NCBI GenBank assembly: GCA_964567545.1
Contig: CAZMNB010000040.1
Coordinates: 1 to 10,961 of the forward strand
Length of the DNA: 10,961 bases
Reading direction: 5' to 3'
Source: UBA7398 sp964567545
GTDB taxonomy: Bacteria > Actinomycetota > Actinomycetes > Nanopelagicales > Nanopelagicaceae
The notes beneath the pieces were generated by a model. That model saw nothing but the letters and a program-made list of their open reading frames with translations. It made no database searches and was not told where the DNA came from. The translations under genes and the position numbers were made by a program. Below, piece by piece: positions 1-7,105 of the stretch. How positions within the stretch are numbered: position 1 is the stretch's first letter; each line of letters opens with the position of its first letter.

Positions 1-10
1 TTATCAGAGT

Positions 11-727
11 ATGGACAAGAAGAATAGCGGAGTCGGCGTACTAGATAAAGCCGTCCGAATTCTCACGGTTTTGGAATCTGGACCACACTCGCTTGCGGAA
101 TTAGTTTCGGCAACCAAAATCGCACGTCCCACTGCGCACCGATTGGCGGTCGCGCTGGAATTTCACCGGCTGGTTGCGCGAGATTTAACTGGCCGATTTA
201 TATTAGGGCCACGATCTGGCGAATTAAGCGCAGCTGCGGGCGAAGATCGATTACTTGCTGCCGCAACTCCGGCATTAATTAACCTTCGCGATGCGACTGG
301 CGAAAGCGCACAACTTTATCGACGACAAGGTGATCAACGAATCTGCGTTGCTGCAGCAGAGCGAGTTTCTGGGTTGCGAGATTCAGTGCCAATCGGAGCT
401 GCATTCACAATGCAAGCTGGTTCCGCCGCGCAAATTCTGCTGGCCTGGGAGGAAGCCGATAAATTACATCGCACTTTAGTAAATGCGAGATTCACCGCCG
501 CGCATTTATCTGCTGTTCGGCGACGTGGTTGGGCGCAATCAATTGGCGAACGTGAACCTGGCGTTGCTTCGGTTTCGGCACCGGTGCGCGGACCAAATAA
601 TAAAATTATTGCCGCGGTTAGTATCAGCGGTCCGATTGAACGACTTGGTCGCCAACCTGGCAGGATTCATGCGGCAGCGGTAGTTGCAACTGCGGCTCGC
701 CTTAGCGAAATAATTTCAAAAAAATAA
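11..727 (+). CDS. ndgR: IclR-family transcriptional regulator, NdgR/LtbR type
   Basis: This 238-residue protein is a DNA-binding regulator of the IclR family. Residues 6-65 form a winged helix-turn-helix with the recognition-helix segment ARPTAHRLAVALE (38-50). Residues about 75-236 form the IclR effector domain, including RRGWAQSIGEREPGVASVSA (171-190), which I recognise from actinobacterial NdgR (Streptomyces) and LtbR (Corynebacterium). Length matches those proteins. Family members control leuCD and other amino-acid biosynthesis genes. In related genomes the gene lies between leuCD (divergent) and tRNA-Glu/tRNA-Gln/gltX, and the tRNA/gltX side of that arrangement is present here. Whether leuCD lies beyond the left edge cannot be seen. 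Start ATG at 11 gives the expected N terminus (SGVGVLDKA), but only ten upstream bases are visible, without a good Shine-Dalgarno sequence. The effector is not deducible. Confidence 0.93.
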   Translation: MDKKNSGVGVLDKAVRILTVLESGPHSLAELVSATKIARPTAHRLAVALEFHRLVARDLTGRFILGPRSGELSAAAGEDRLLAAATPALINLRDATGESAQLYRRQGDQRICVAAAERVSGLRDSVPIGAAFTMQAGSAAQILLAWEEADKLHRTLVNARFTAAHLSAVRRRGWAQSIGEREPGVASVSAPVRGPNNKIIAAVSISGPIERLGRQPGRIHAAAVVATAARLSEIISKK

Positions 728-745
728 TTTAGGTTTAAAACTATG

Positions 746-818
746 TAGCCCCGACGGGATTCGAACCCGCGTAGCTGGCTTGAGAAGCCAGAGTCCTAGG
801 CCACTAGACGACGGGGCC
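746..818 (-). tRNA. tRNA-Glu (anticodon CUC)
   Basis: A 73-nt cloverleaf on the minus strand. The acceptor stem is GGCCCCG/CGGGGCT with a G1-U72 wobble and discriminator A. The anticodon stem CTGGC/GCCAG encloses loop TTCTCAA, giving anticodon CTC, which reads GAG. The T arm is GCGGG-TTCGAAT-CCCGT. CCA is not encoded (the next bases are CAT), so it must be added by tRNA nucleotidyltransferase. It lies 20 nt after tRNA-Gln and ends 18 nt from the stop of the convergent regulator gene. Besides translation, Glu-tRNA(Glu) feeds heme synthesis through glutamyl-tRNA reductase in bacteria that use the C5 pathway. Confidence 0.97.
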
Positions 819-838
819 GTGCCTATTAAATTTTTTCG

Positions 839-910
839 CTGGGGTACCAGGACTCGAACCTAGACAAGCTGAACCAGAATCAGCTGGGCTGCCAATTACC
901 CCATACCCCA
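839..910 (-). tRNA. tRNA-Gln (anticodon CUG)
   Basis: A 72-nt cloverleaf on the minus strand. The acceptor stem TGGGGTA/TACCCCA is perfect, with discriminator G. The anticodon stem GCTGA/TCAGC encloses loop TTCTGGT, giving anticodon CTG, which reads CAG. The T arm is CTAGG-TTCGAGT-CCTGG. No CCA is encoded. It follows gltX by 36 nt and precedes tRNA-Glu by 20 nt, so the two are probably cut from a common precursor. The T arm and anticodon loop closely resemble actinobacterial tRNA-Gln as I recall it. Confidence 0.97.
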
Positions 911-924
911 ATGATGCGACACCA

Positions 925-930
925 AGGATA
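925..930 (-). promoter_or_regulatory. Possible -10 element for the tRNA-Gln/tRNA-Glu pair
   Basis: In the 36-nt gap between gltX and tRNA-Gln, the minus strand reads TATCCT, which fits the actinobacterial -10 pattern TANNNT. It ends 14 nt before the mature tRNA-Gln 5' end, leaving room for a short precursor leader. I see no convincing -35 box 16-18 nt upstream, which would fall on the gltX stop region. The tRNAs may equally be cut from the gltX transcript. Weak inference. Confidence 0.3.
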
Positions 931-946
931 CCCTGAAAAAGTTAAG

Positions 947-2413
947 CTAAATTGCGTTTTTTATGCGGGCAATTGCGCGTTCTTTACCAAGTAATTCCAT
1001 AGATTCAAATAACGGTGGCGATATATGGCTACCAGTTACCGCAATTCTTACGGCACCAAATGCAATTCTTGGCTTCAAACCCATTTCTTCAATTAGAGCT
1101 GCACGCAAAGCCGCAGCAACCGAATCGTGGTTCCAAATCGTTAACGGTTCAAGCACCGCAAGAGATTTTTGCAATACATTTTTTGATACATCATCCGAAA
1201 TTTTTGCATTTGATTCAGCATCGATTTCAACACTTTCGCCAAATAAGAACTTAACCATCTGCGGTATTTCAGAAAGCTTTGCAATCCGCTCCTGAATGAT
1301 GGGCAAAACTGACTTAATCACGGCTTTTTCGGAATCCGTACCAGAAATGATTCCTGCTTCAATTACAAATGGCAAAGCGCGGGTTAAGAAATCATCAATA
1401 GTTAGCGCACGAATTTTGTCACCATTAATCGCTTCTAGTTTTTTCATATCAAATCTCGCCGGAGAACTATTGACACGCTCAACCGTAAATAATTCGGTTA
1501 ACTCTTGCATTGTTACATTTTCACGATCATCGCCTGGCGACCAGCCCAATAGCGCCAGATAATTGCAGATCGCTTCAGGTAAGAAACCCGCTTCTCGATA
1601 CCAAGCAATCGAAACTTCACCATTTCGCTTCGAAAGTTTGGTGTTATCTTGGCCCATCACAAATGGCAAGTGCGCAAATATTGGATAATCTTCTGGGGCA
1701 ACGCCCATTGCTTGGTAGACCCGAATCTGACGTGGTGTTGATGAAAGTAAATCCTCACCGCGCAAAATATGAGTTATTTTCATTAAGACATCATCCACCG
1801 CGACGGCCAGGGTATAGAGCGGTGAACCATCGGCTCGGGCAAGTACAAAATCGGGCACAAACTTGTGCTCGAACACTAAATCCCCACGGATAGCATCATT
1901 GAAGTGGGTTTCACCATCGGGCATCCGCATTCGCGTAACCGGTTTACGCCCTTCGCTTTTAAATTTTGCAATATCGCTCGCTGAAAGATCTCGGCACTTT
2001 CCATCGTAACCAGGCGCTAAATTTGCAGCTCTTTGAGATTCTCGTCGAGTTTCTAGCTCTTCAGTACTGCAATAACAACGGTAGGCATCGCCATTGTCTA
2101 GAAAAGTTTGCGCCCAGTTTGCGTAAATATCCAACCGCTGCGATTGTAAATATGGACCGTTTGGTCCACCGACTTCGGGACCTTCATCCCAATCCAAACC
2201 CAGCCAACGCAAGGTATCGATTGCTGCTGCAATGTATTGATCCGTAACGCGTTCACGATCGGTGTCTTCAATTCTAAAAATGAACTTCCCACCAGTGTGG
2301 CGGGCATAGGCCCAATCAAAGAGCGCAGTTCTGATGTTTCCAACGTGTAAGTCACCGGTTGGCGATGGGGCGAACCGAACCCGAATCTCTTTTCTCGTCG
2401 AGTTGTTAGCCAC
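947..2413 (-). CDS. gltX: Glutamyl-tRNA synthetase (GluRS)
   Basis: This class I aminoacyl-tRNA synthetase attaches glutamate to tRNA-Glu, in the cytoplasm. The catalytic Rossmann fold carries the HIGH motif as HVGN (23-26) after RFAPSPTG, and the KMSKS loop as KLSKR (259-263). A zinc-binding-like segment has C113, C115 and C140, but D142 stands where E. coli has the fourth ligand, His. The helical anticodon-binding domain ends with the typical SMELLGKERAIARI. At 488 residues it is full length. The start is GTG, overlapping the last 8 nt of the upstream FAH gene (CACCGTGGCTAAC, same strand), with AGGG about 9 nt before it, so translation is probably coupled. Both tRNA genes downstream are likely substrates if the enzyme is non-discriminating, as in most actinobacteria that lack GlnRS and use GatCAB. 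That specificity is inferred. Confidence 0.98.
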   Translation of the reverse strand: MANNSTRKEIRVRFAPSPTGDLHVGNIRTALFDWAYARHTGGKFIFRIEDTDRERVTDQYIAAAIDTLRWLGLDWDEGPEVGGPNGPYLQSQRLDIYANWAQTFLDNGDAYRCYCSTEELETRRESQRAANLAPGYDGKCRDLSASDIAKFKSEGRKPVTRMRMPDGETHFNDAIRGDLVFEHKFVPDFVLARADGSPLYTLAVAVDDVLMKITHILRGEDLLSSTPRQIRVYQAMGVAPEDYPIFAHLPFVMGQDNTKLSKRNGEVSIAWYREAGFLPEAICNYLALLGWSPGDDRENVTMQELTELFTVERVNSSPARFDMKKLEAINGDKIRALTIDDFLTRALPFVIEAGIISGTDSEKAVIKSVLPIIQERIAKLSEIPQMVKFLFGESVEIDAESNAKISDDVSKNVLQKSLAVLEPLTIWNHDSVAAALRAALIEEMGLKPRIAFGAVRIAVTGSHISPPLFESMELLGKERAIARIKNAI

Positions 2414-3194
2414 GGTGTGAAACCCTATTAGTAAGTGTGCCTAAACCTGCAATTGAAATCGCAACTTCTCCATTTTGGTTTAGTGGTCCAATTCCTGCTG
2501 GAGTGCCGGTCAAAATCACATCTCCTGGAAGTAGCGTCATAACATTTGTGATGAATTCAATGATTTCCGGAATTTTAAAAATCATATCGGAGAGTTTTGC
2601 GCTTTGCTTAAGTTCGCCATCAACTGTTGCAGTTATCGCTTGATCTCCAGGTTGGAAATCAGTATCAATCCACGGACCAAGTGGACAGAAAGAATCAAAA
2701 CCCTTGCCTCTACTCCATTGGCCATCCTTTTTCTGCAAATCTCGTGCGGTTACATCATTTGCAATTGTGTATCCAAAAATCACATCTTTAACGCGTTCCT
2801 TTGGCACTTCCTTGCAAATTTTGCTAATCACAATTGCAAGTTCCGCTTCATGGTCTACTCGATCGCTCATTTTGGGCCATTGAATTAAATCATTTGGCCC
2901 AATTACAGATGTATTTGGTTTTAAAAAAATAATTGGTTCTTCCGGAACAGCGCTTCCCATTTCGGCAGCATGATCAGCATAATTTTTACCGATACAAACA
3001 ACTTTACTTCTTGGAATTACCGGGGCCAATAACCGGACATCTTTTAACTGCACTGTCGTTTCTAATTTATGGATCCCGGCATAAAGTGGATCGCTGGCAA
3101 TTGCGCGAATCGTGGTTTGTTCTTCAAGTACGCCGAAATGCGGATCTGTTCCGAGCACAGACCCGGCTGGCGGCGTAAATCTAACGATGCGCAT
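2406..3194 (-). CDS. Fumarylacetoacetate hydrolase (FAH) family protein
   Basis: A 262-residue enzyme of the FAH superfamily, which hydrolyses, decarboxylates or isomerises beta-diketo and 2-oxo acids with a divalent metal. The catalytic fold begins around residue 60 (RSKVVCIGKNYADHAAEMG) and carries the likely metal ligands E116, E118 (DHEAELAIV) and D147 (IANDVTARDLQ). H75/E78 and K164 (GKGFDSFCPLGP) match the dyad and lysine used by FAHD1-type acylpyruvases and oxaloacetate decarboxylases. GTPAGIG (230-236) closes the site. The substrate cannot be read from sequence: acylpyruvate or oxaloacetate is plausible, and the old label '2-hydroxyhepta-2,4-diene-1,7-dioate isomerase' is also often given. 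It sits 23 nt after the CorC-like gene and overlaps gltX by 8 nt, an association with gltX that is conserved in actinobacteria. The start ATG has no clear Shine-Dalgarno sequence but a -10-like TAGACT six nt upstream, suggesting leaderless expression. Confidence 0.93.
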   Translation of the reverse strand: MRIVRFTPPAGSVLGTDPHFGVLEEQTTIRAIASDPLYAGIHKLETTVQLKDVRLLAPVIPRSKVVCIGKNYADHAAEMGSAVPEEPIIFLKPNTSVIGPNDLIQWPKMSDRVDHEAELAIVISKICKEVPKERVKDVIFGYTIANDVTARDLQKKDGQWSRGKGFDSFCPLGPWIDTDFQPGDQAITATVDGELKQSAKLSDMIFKIPEIIEFITNVMTLLPGDVILTGTPAGIGPLNQNGEVAISIAGLGTLTNRVSHRG

Positions 3195-3200
3195 TGCTGC

Positions 3201-3206
3201 AGTCTA
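3201..3206 (-). promoter_or_regulatory. Possible -10 box of a leaderless promoter for the FAH-gltX unit
   Basis: The minus strand reads TAGACT, then GCAGCA, then the ATG of the FAH gene. A TANNNT hexamer 6-7 nt before the start codon, with no Shine-Dalgarno sequence, is the usual layout of leaderless actinobacterial transcripts that begin at the A of ATG. No good -35 box is seen about 17 nt further upstream. It lies exactly at the join between two conserved gene blocks. Inference only. Confidence 0.35.
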
Positions 3207-3217
3207 GTGCAGGTTTT

Positions 3218-4510
3218 TTATAACGATTGCTTCGTCGTAGCTTGTGAACTATTTCGTTCAACCAGAATTGTTCCGATGCGGTGTCGTCTTCCGACAATTC
3301 GCTCGGCAGTTATTTGCCAACCGTGCAATGTAAGTGTGCTTCCAGGAATTGGTACTCGACCAAGTATTTTTGCCATGTATCCACCGATAGTGTCAACATC
3401 TTCTTGCTCTAATTCAGATAACTCAATTTTCAAATATTCAGCTAAATCCTCTAAATGTAATCGGGCAGAAGCACGACCTTGGTTTTCATTAATCCACTCA
3501 AATTCATCTAGTTCATCATCATATTCATCTGCAATCTCACCAACTATTTCCTCTAAAATATCTTCAATAGTAATTAGCCCTGCAGTACCGCCATACTCAT
3601 CCACAACGATTGCTAAGTGAATTTGATCCCGTTGCATCTCTTTAAGTAATTCTGATGCAGTTTTAGTTTCCGGGACAAAAGTTGCGTTGCGTAAGTGCTC
3701 TTCGACTTTTTCACTTTGTTCTGCCTCATGATATTCATGACTTCGAAGCGCTAAATCTTTTACATAAGCAATTCCAATTATGGTATCTAAGTTCTCGTCA
3801 ATCACAGGAATCCGCGAAAATCCAGATCTGAGTGCTAGCGAAAGCGCTTGCCGCAACGACTTAGATCGCTCAATCCAAACCATCTCAGTTCTTGGCACCA
3901 TCAATTCGCGAACTAACGTATCGCCTAGTTCAAACACCGAGTGAATCATTTCGTGCTCGGACTCCTCGACCAAACCGCGTTCGTGTGCTTGATCCACCAA
4001 ATCTCGAAGCTCTGCTTCTGAAGCGAATGGTCCGGTCCTAAATCCGCGACCTGGCGTGATGGCATTTCCAATCGCAATCAATAGCGTAGTAACCGGACCA
4101 AGAACTTTCGCTAAGAAAAAAGCAACATAGGTAGCTGGAATTGCCCAAGTGGTTGCGCGTTGTTTACCTAAAGTCCTTGGGCCAACTCCGACGACAACAT
4201 AAGAAAGTATCAGCATTATTGCAATTGCAGTGGAGATTGCTAGGGCCTTGCTTTCAAATATCTGGAGAAATCCTTCTGCCACTAAAACGGTTGCGGTGAG
4301 TTCGCAAGCTTTCCTAACTAGCAAAACTACGTTCAAATAGCGGGCTGGTTCGTTGACTACTTTACGGACTAACGCTGCTTGTTTTGGAGATTTTTCGGCA
4401 ATGTGATCAACTGAGACGCGGGAAATCGTATTGATAGCAGATTCACTTCCCGCCAAAAATCCAGCAAAACCTAGCAACGCTAATACTTCAATAATTGTTA
4501 TCGGGTTCAT
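3218..4510 (-). CDS. CNNM/CBS-domain membrane protein, CorC/HlyC-like
   Basis: A membrane protein of the HlyC/CorC family, whose members are linked to magnesium (and cobalt) transport or efflux; 'hemolysin' is a historic label. Numbering from the chosen start, residues 1-150 form the CNNM (DUF21) membrane part, with hydrophobic stretches near 8-22, 58-82, 90-112 and 122-150 and the motif VVVGVGPRTLGK. Two CBS domains follow (about 200-322), including IDENLDTIIGIAYVKDL and the signature VDEYGGTAGLITIEDILEEI. The CorC_HlyC domain (about 335-418) carries DVDTIGGYMAKILGRVP. I chose ATG at 4510 because its A is the last base of the ybeY stop (TAATG), typical of termination-reinitiation. An in-frame ATG at 4522 would add four residues. 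It follows phoH and ybeY as in many actinobacteria. Transport activity is family knowledge and not shown here. Confidence 0.92.
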   Translation of the reverse strand: MNPITIIEVLALLGFAGFLAGSESAINTISRVSVDHIAEKSPKQAALVRKVVNEPARYLNVVLLVRKACELTATVLVAEGFLQIFESKALAISTAIAIMLILSYVVVGVGPRTLGKQRATTWAIPATYVAFFLAKVLGPVTTLLIAIGNAITPGRGFRTGPFASEAELRDLVDQAHERGLVEESEHEMIHSVFELGDTLVRELMVPRTEMVWIERSKSLRQALSLALRSGFSRIPVIDENLDTIIGIAYVKDLALRSHEYHEAEQSEKVEEHLRNATFVPETKTASELLKEMQRDQIHLAIVVDEYGGTAGLITIEDILEEIVGEIADEYDDELDEFEWINENQGRASARLHLEDLAEYLKIELSELEQEDVDTIGGYMAKILGRVPIPGSTLTLHGWQITAERIVGRRHRIGTILVERNSSQATTKQSL

Positions 4511-4950
4511 TAGGCGCGCCATTTTGCTAACAAATCGTCCTGTAGCTTAAACATTGCCAGCTCTTCATTTGGAAGCGCATGGTCGTAACCGAGCAGATGC
4601 AAAATTCCATGTGCAGTCAGCAGTTCCATTTCAGATTGCGCAGAATGGTTAGCCGATTCCGCTTGCTTTGCCGCAACAGTTGGACATAAAACAATATCTC
4701 CAATTAACCCTGGGCCATTCGAAGCAGAATTCGGTTTAATTTCATCCATCGGAAAAGAAAGTACATCTGTAGGGCCAGGTTCGTTCATCCATTGCATGTG
4801 CAAGGAAGTCATTTCATCTTCATCAACGCAAGAGATACTCAATTCAGAATCTGGATGAACACCCCTTTCATTAATTACAAATTGCGCTAGCGAGATAAGC
4901 GCACCTTCGTCACAATGAGAATTGGTGTGATTTATAAATTCGATTGTCAT
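4510..4950 (-). CDS. ybeY: Endoribonuclease YbeY (rRNA maturation factor)
   Basis: YbeY is a zinc-dependent single-strand-specific endoribonuclease involved in 16S rRNA 3'-end maturation and 70S ribosome quality control. The zinc site is the complete motif HGILHLLGYDH, with ligands H114, H118 and H124. The conserved PGPTDVLSFPMDE (58-70) and LIGDIVLCP (82-90) are present. The length of 146 residues is normal. I chose ATG at 4950 over the in-frame GTG at 4959 because GGTGA lies 6 nt before it and because actinobacterial homologues begin at the equivalent of MTIEF. At the position of E. coli Arg59 this protein has Met55 (QWMNEPG), a difference I recall also in mycobacterial and Streptomyces YbeY. 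It starts 18 nt after phoH and its stop codon shares one base with the next gene's ATG. Confidence 0.95.
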   Translation of the reverse strand: MTIEFINHTNSHCDEGALISLAQFVINERGVHPDSELSISCVDEDEMTSLHMQWMNEPGPTDVLSFPMDEIKPNSASNGPGLIGDIVLCPTVAAKQAESANHSAQSEMELLTAHGILHLLGYDHALPNEELAMFKLQDDLLAKWRA

Positions 4951-4968
4951 ATTCGTCACCGCGCGCGG

Positions 4969-5979
4969 TTAACGTTCACTTCTCCCCGGCTTAATTGCGT
5001 CTCTTATCGATCTTGGTGAAGTTGCGGTCGCGGCATCCCAAATGCCATAAGCGTCAACTATCTGACTTACCAATCGATGCCTCACTACGTCATCTGAGAA
5101 CAATTCCACAAAGGAAATATCTTCAACGTTTTCTAAGATTTCGCTTACAATTCTTAAGCCAGATTGTGCGCTGTTTGGTAGATCTATTTGAGTGACATCG
5201 CCAGTTACCACCATTTTTGAACCAAATCCCAATCGAGTTAAGAACATCTTCATTTGTTCTGGGGTCGTATTCTGAGCTTCATCCAAAATAATAAATGAAT
5301 CATTTAGAGTGCGGCCACGCATATAGGCAAGCGGCGCAACTTCGATAGTGCCAGCAGCCATTAACCGTGGAATTGCATCTGGGTCAATCATTTCATGAAG
5401 CGCGTCAAAAAGCGGACGAAGATATGGATCAATTTTTTCATGGAGCGTTCCAGGCAAGAATCCAAGTCGTTCGCCGGCTTCCACCGCAGGACGAGTCAAA
5501 ATAATTCGATTCACTTGCTTAGCTTGTAGCGCTTGAATGGCTTTAGCCATCGCAAGATAAGTTTTTCCGGTTCCAGCAGGACCAATTCCAAAAGTTATTG
5601 TGGAACGATCAATCGCATCTACATATTTTTTTTGGTTAGCAGTTTTTGGTCGAATAGTTTTGCCGCGGTTACTTAAAATATTAAGGGATAGAACTTCAGC
5701 GGGATGTTGGTTCACATCACCAATTATCATCGCAATAGATCTACGAACCGCATCCTCGGATAACTCTTGACCAGATCTAATTATCGCTAACAATTCTCCG
5801 ATTAAACCTTGAAATTGGGCAACCTCACCTGGTTCGCCGCGCAAAATTATTTCATTGCCTCGAACGGTTATCGCTAAGTGAGAATAAGATTTTTCTAAAA
5901 GCCTAAGGTAAATATCTTGAGGTCCAGTTAGCGCAACCATAGGTACGGCGCTTGGGATTGTTAATACGGTGCGATCCAT
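4969..5979 (-). CDS. phoH: PhoH-family ATPase (PhoH-like)
   Basis: A cytoplasmic P-loop ATPase of the PhoH family, related to the helicase domain of superfamily I proteins; its cellular role is not settled, but the constant pairing with ybeY points to RNA metabolism. Walker A is GIGPAGTGKT (131-140), Walker B is FIILDEAQN (229-237), TGDVTQIDLP (259-268) acts like motif III, and VRHRLV (299-304) holds the probable arginine finger. The N-terminal region (about 10-90) contains the small domain typical of the bacterial PhoH-like (PhoL/YbeZ) group. The length of 336 residues is as expected. ATG at 5979 is preceded at 8 nt by AAGG. The 44-nt gap to the HIT gene is the largest between coding genes in this cluster, so an extra promoter there is possible (TAAGGT could serve as a -10 box). 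Confidence 0.95.
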   Translation of the reverse strand: MDRTVLTIPSAVPMVALTGPQDIYLRLLEKSYSHLAITVRGNEIILRGEPGEVAQFQGLIGELLAIIRSGQELSEDAVRRSIAMIIGDVNQHPAEVLSLNILSNRGKTIRPKTANQKKYVDAIDRSTITFGIGPAGTGKTYLAMAKAIQALQAKQVNRIILTRPAVEAGERLGFLPGTLHEKIDPYLRPLFDALHEMIDPDAIPRLMAAGTIEVAPLAYMRGRTLNDSFIILDEAQNTTPEQMKMFLTRLGFGSKMVVTGDVTQIDLPNSAQSGLRIVSEILENVEDISFVELFSDDVVRHRLVSQIVDAYGIWDAATATSPRSIRDAIKPGRSER

Positions 5980-6023
5980 TACCGCAACCTTAATGGAACT
6001 TTCTCAAAATGGTATTTAAAGGC

Positions 6024-6359
6024 TTAACCGGGCGGCCAATTGAGCGGGCGTCCGCCCAATAAATGTAAATGGGCATGAAAAACACTCTGACCCGCCTCAG
6101 CACCGGTATTGAAAACGGTCCGATATCCATTAATGCCACGCGTTTCAGCAATTTCGCCAGCTAATATAAATAAGTCGGCAACATTGGCTGGATTGTTATT
6201 TGCCAACTCTGCAACGCTAGGAAAATGATCTTTAGGCACAATCAATACATGGGTCGGCGCTTGTGGTGAAATGTCATTAAATGCAACCGATAATTCACTT
6301 TCAGCAATGATTTCAGCAGGTATTTCTAAGCTAACAATTTTGCAAAATAGGCACGACAT
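6024..6359 (-). CDS. HIT-family nucleotide hydrolase (HinT-like)
   Basis: A small histidine-triad protein of 111 residues. HinT-type members hydrolyse purine nucleoside phosphoramidates and aminoacyl-adenylates, with the central histidine of the triad as nucleophile. The triad HAHLHLL (H95, H97, H99) is intact. N-terminal C3-x2-C6, with H45 and H95, resembles the zinc site of some HIT proteins. The C-terminal PLNWPPG is typical of bacterial HinT. It lies 9 nt after rsmE and has the strongest Shine-Dalgarno sequence in the window, so it is probably translated efficiently. The physiological substrate is not deducible. HIT genes between rsmE and phoH are common in actinobacteria. Confidence 0.95.
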   Translation of the reverse strand: MSCLFCKIVSLEIPAEIIAESELSVAFNDISPQAPTHVLIVPKDHFPSVAELANNNPANVADLFILAGEIAETRGINGYRTVFNTGAEAGQSVFHAHLHLLGGRPLNWPPG

Positions 6360-6363
6360 TTTT

Positions 6364-6370
6364 CCTCCTC
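6364..6370 (-). promoter_or_regulatory. Strong ribosome binding site of the HIT gene
   Basis: The minus strand reads GAGGAGG, then AAAA, then ATG. It is a near-perfect Shine-Dalgarno match and overlaps the rsmE stop codon (TGA at 6371-6369). It stands out because most neighbouring starts have weak or no Shine-Dalgarno sequence. Confidence 0.85.
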
Positions 6371-7097
6371 ACCACATCTTAAAGGCAGTTTGAATGGCAG
6401 CCAGCGCTGCAACGCCTGCGTGCGAGGATCTAAATACTGGCACTCCAAGTTTAATTAACTTGCCGCCCATTTCTTGGAGTAATTTGACTTCGTCATCAGA
6501 AATGCCACCTTCTGGACCTATTACAAAAGCAATGTTTTTAAACTTCGTACCTGATTCGGATATTTGACTTGAAAACGATTTATTTGCAGATTCATGAAAA
6601 ACTAAAATTAAATCAAACTCAGCGCATCGGGACTTCAATTCATTTGATGTTGAAAGTTCGGTTACTTCTGGGACGATGAATCTGCGGGCTTGCTTGCTTG
6701 ATTCACGCACATGCAATTTCCACTTGTTTAATCCCTCGGTTTTGTCGTTCCATTTTGCGATTGATTTATGCGCCGCCCACGGAATAATTCGATCTACGCC
6801 ACCTTCAGTTAATAACTCTAAGGTTTCTTTCACTCGATCACTTTTTGGAAGCGCTTGGATACAAGTTAATTTGAACTCTGCTGGCTTCATACTCCCGAAT
6901 TTTGTTATTTCGCAAGAAATCTCGCTCTTTCCGCGTTCGACAACCTTGGCCTGCGCCCAATTACCTCGGCCATCAGAAATCAAAATTTCTTCACCAACTT
7001 CAATTCTTAATACCGTTGCAGCGTGATGACCTTCGTCTCCATCAATTACCGTTATCCCACTATTAGGAATTTCATCAATAATAAAAAGAGGGAGCAC
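6369..7097 (-). CDS. rsmE: 16S rRNA (uracil-1498-N3) methyltransferase RsmE
   Basis: RsmE methylates U1498 of 16S rRNA in the 30S subunit using S-adenosylmethionine. An N-terminal PUA-like domain (about 1-70; GHHAATVLRIEVGEEILISD) is followed by a SPOUT domain with a trefoil knot. Motifs seen are QALPKSDRVK (81-90), LLTEGGVDRIIPWAAHKS (95-112), ESSKQARR (132-139), the SAM-binding VIGPEGGIS (192-200) and the knot segment VFRSSHAGVAAL (221-232). The last differs from the LRTETA of E. coli by lacking the Glu, and actinobacterial relatives also vary here. The 242 residues are full length. The start is GTG, 8 nt after the dnaJ stop, without a visible Shine-Dalgarno sequence; homologues start at the same place relative to the PUA domain. 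Pairing with dnaJ is common in Gram-positive bacteria. Confidence 0.95.
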   Translation of the reverse strand: MLPLFIIDEIPNSGITVIDGDEGHHAATVLRIEVGEEILISDGRGNWAQAKVVERGKSEISCEITKFGSMKPAEFKLTCIQALPKSDRVKETLELLTEGGVDRIIPWAAHKSIAKWNDKTEGLNKWKLHVRESSKQARRFIVPEVTELSTSNELKSRCAEFDLILVFHESANKSFSSQISESGTKFKNIAFVIGPEGGISDDEVKLLQEMGGKLIKLGVPVFRSSHAGVAALAAIQTAFKMW

Positions 7098-7105
7098 GTT
7101 AACGG

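Noticed and set aside
291..683. Two short plus-strand open frames inside the IclR regulator gene
   Set aside because: They are out of frame with a strongly recognisable IclR protein and have no family resemblance.
728..745. A possible terminator between the regulator gene and tRNA-Glu
   Set aside because: GTTTTAAAC is a weak A/T palindrome only; there is no GC stem followed by a T run, so I do not call a terminator on either strand.
1510..1893. A 127-codon plus-strand open frame opposite gltX
   Set aside because: It is antisense to conserved GluRS sequence and its translation looks like a random basic peptide.
3069..3620. A 183-codon open frame on the plus strand
   Set aside because: It lies antisense to the FAH gene and the CorC-like gene, crosses their junction, has a low-complexity serine-rich translation, and both opposite genes have clear family motifs.
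3830..3838. GAGTGCTAG, resembling the right half of a CIRCE operator
   Set aside because: It lies inside the CorC-like coding region, and there is no matching TTAGCACTC-type half 9 nt upstream.
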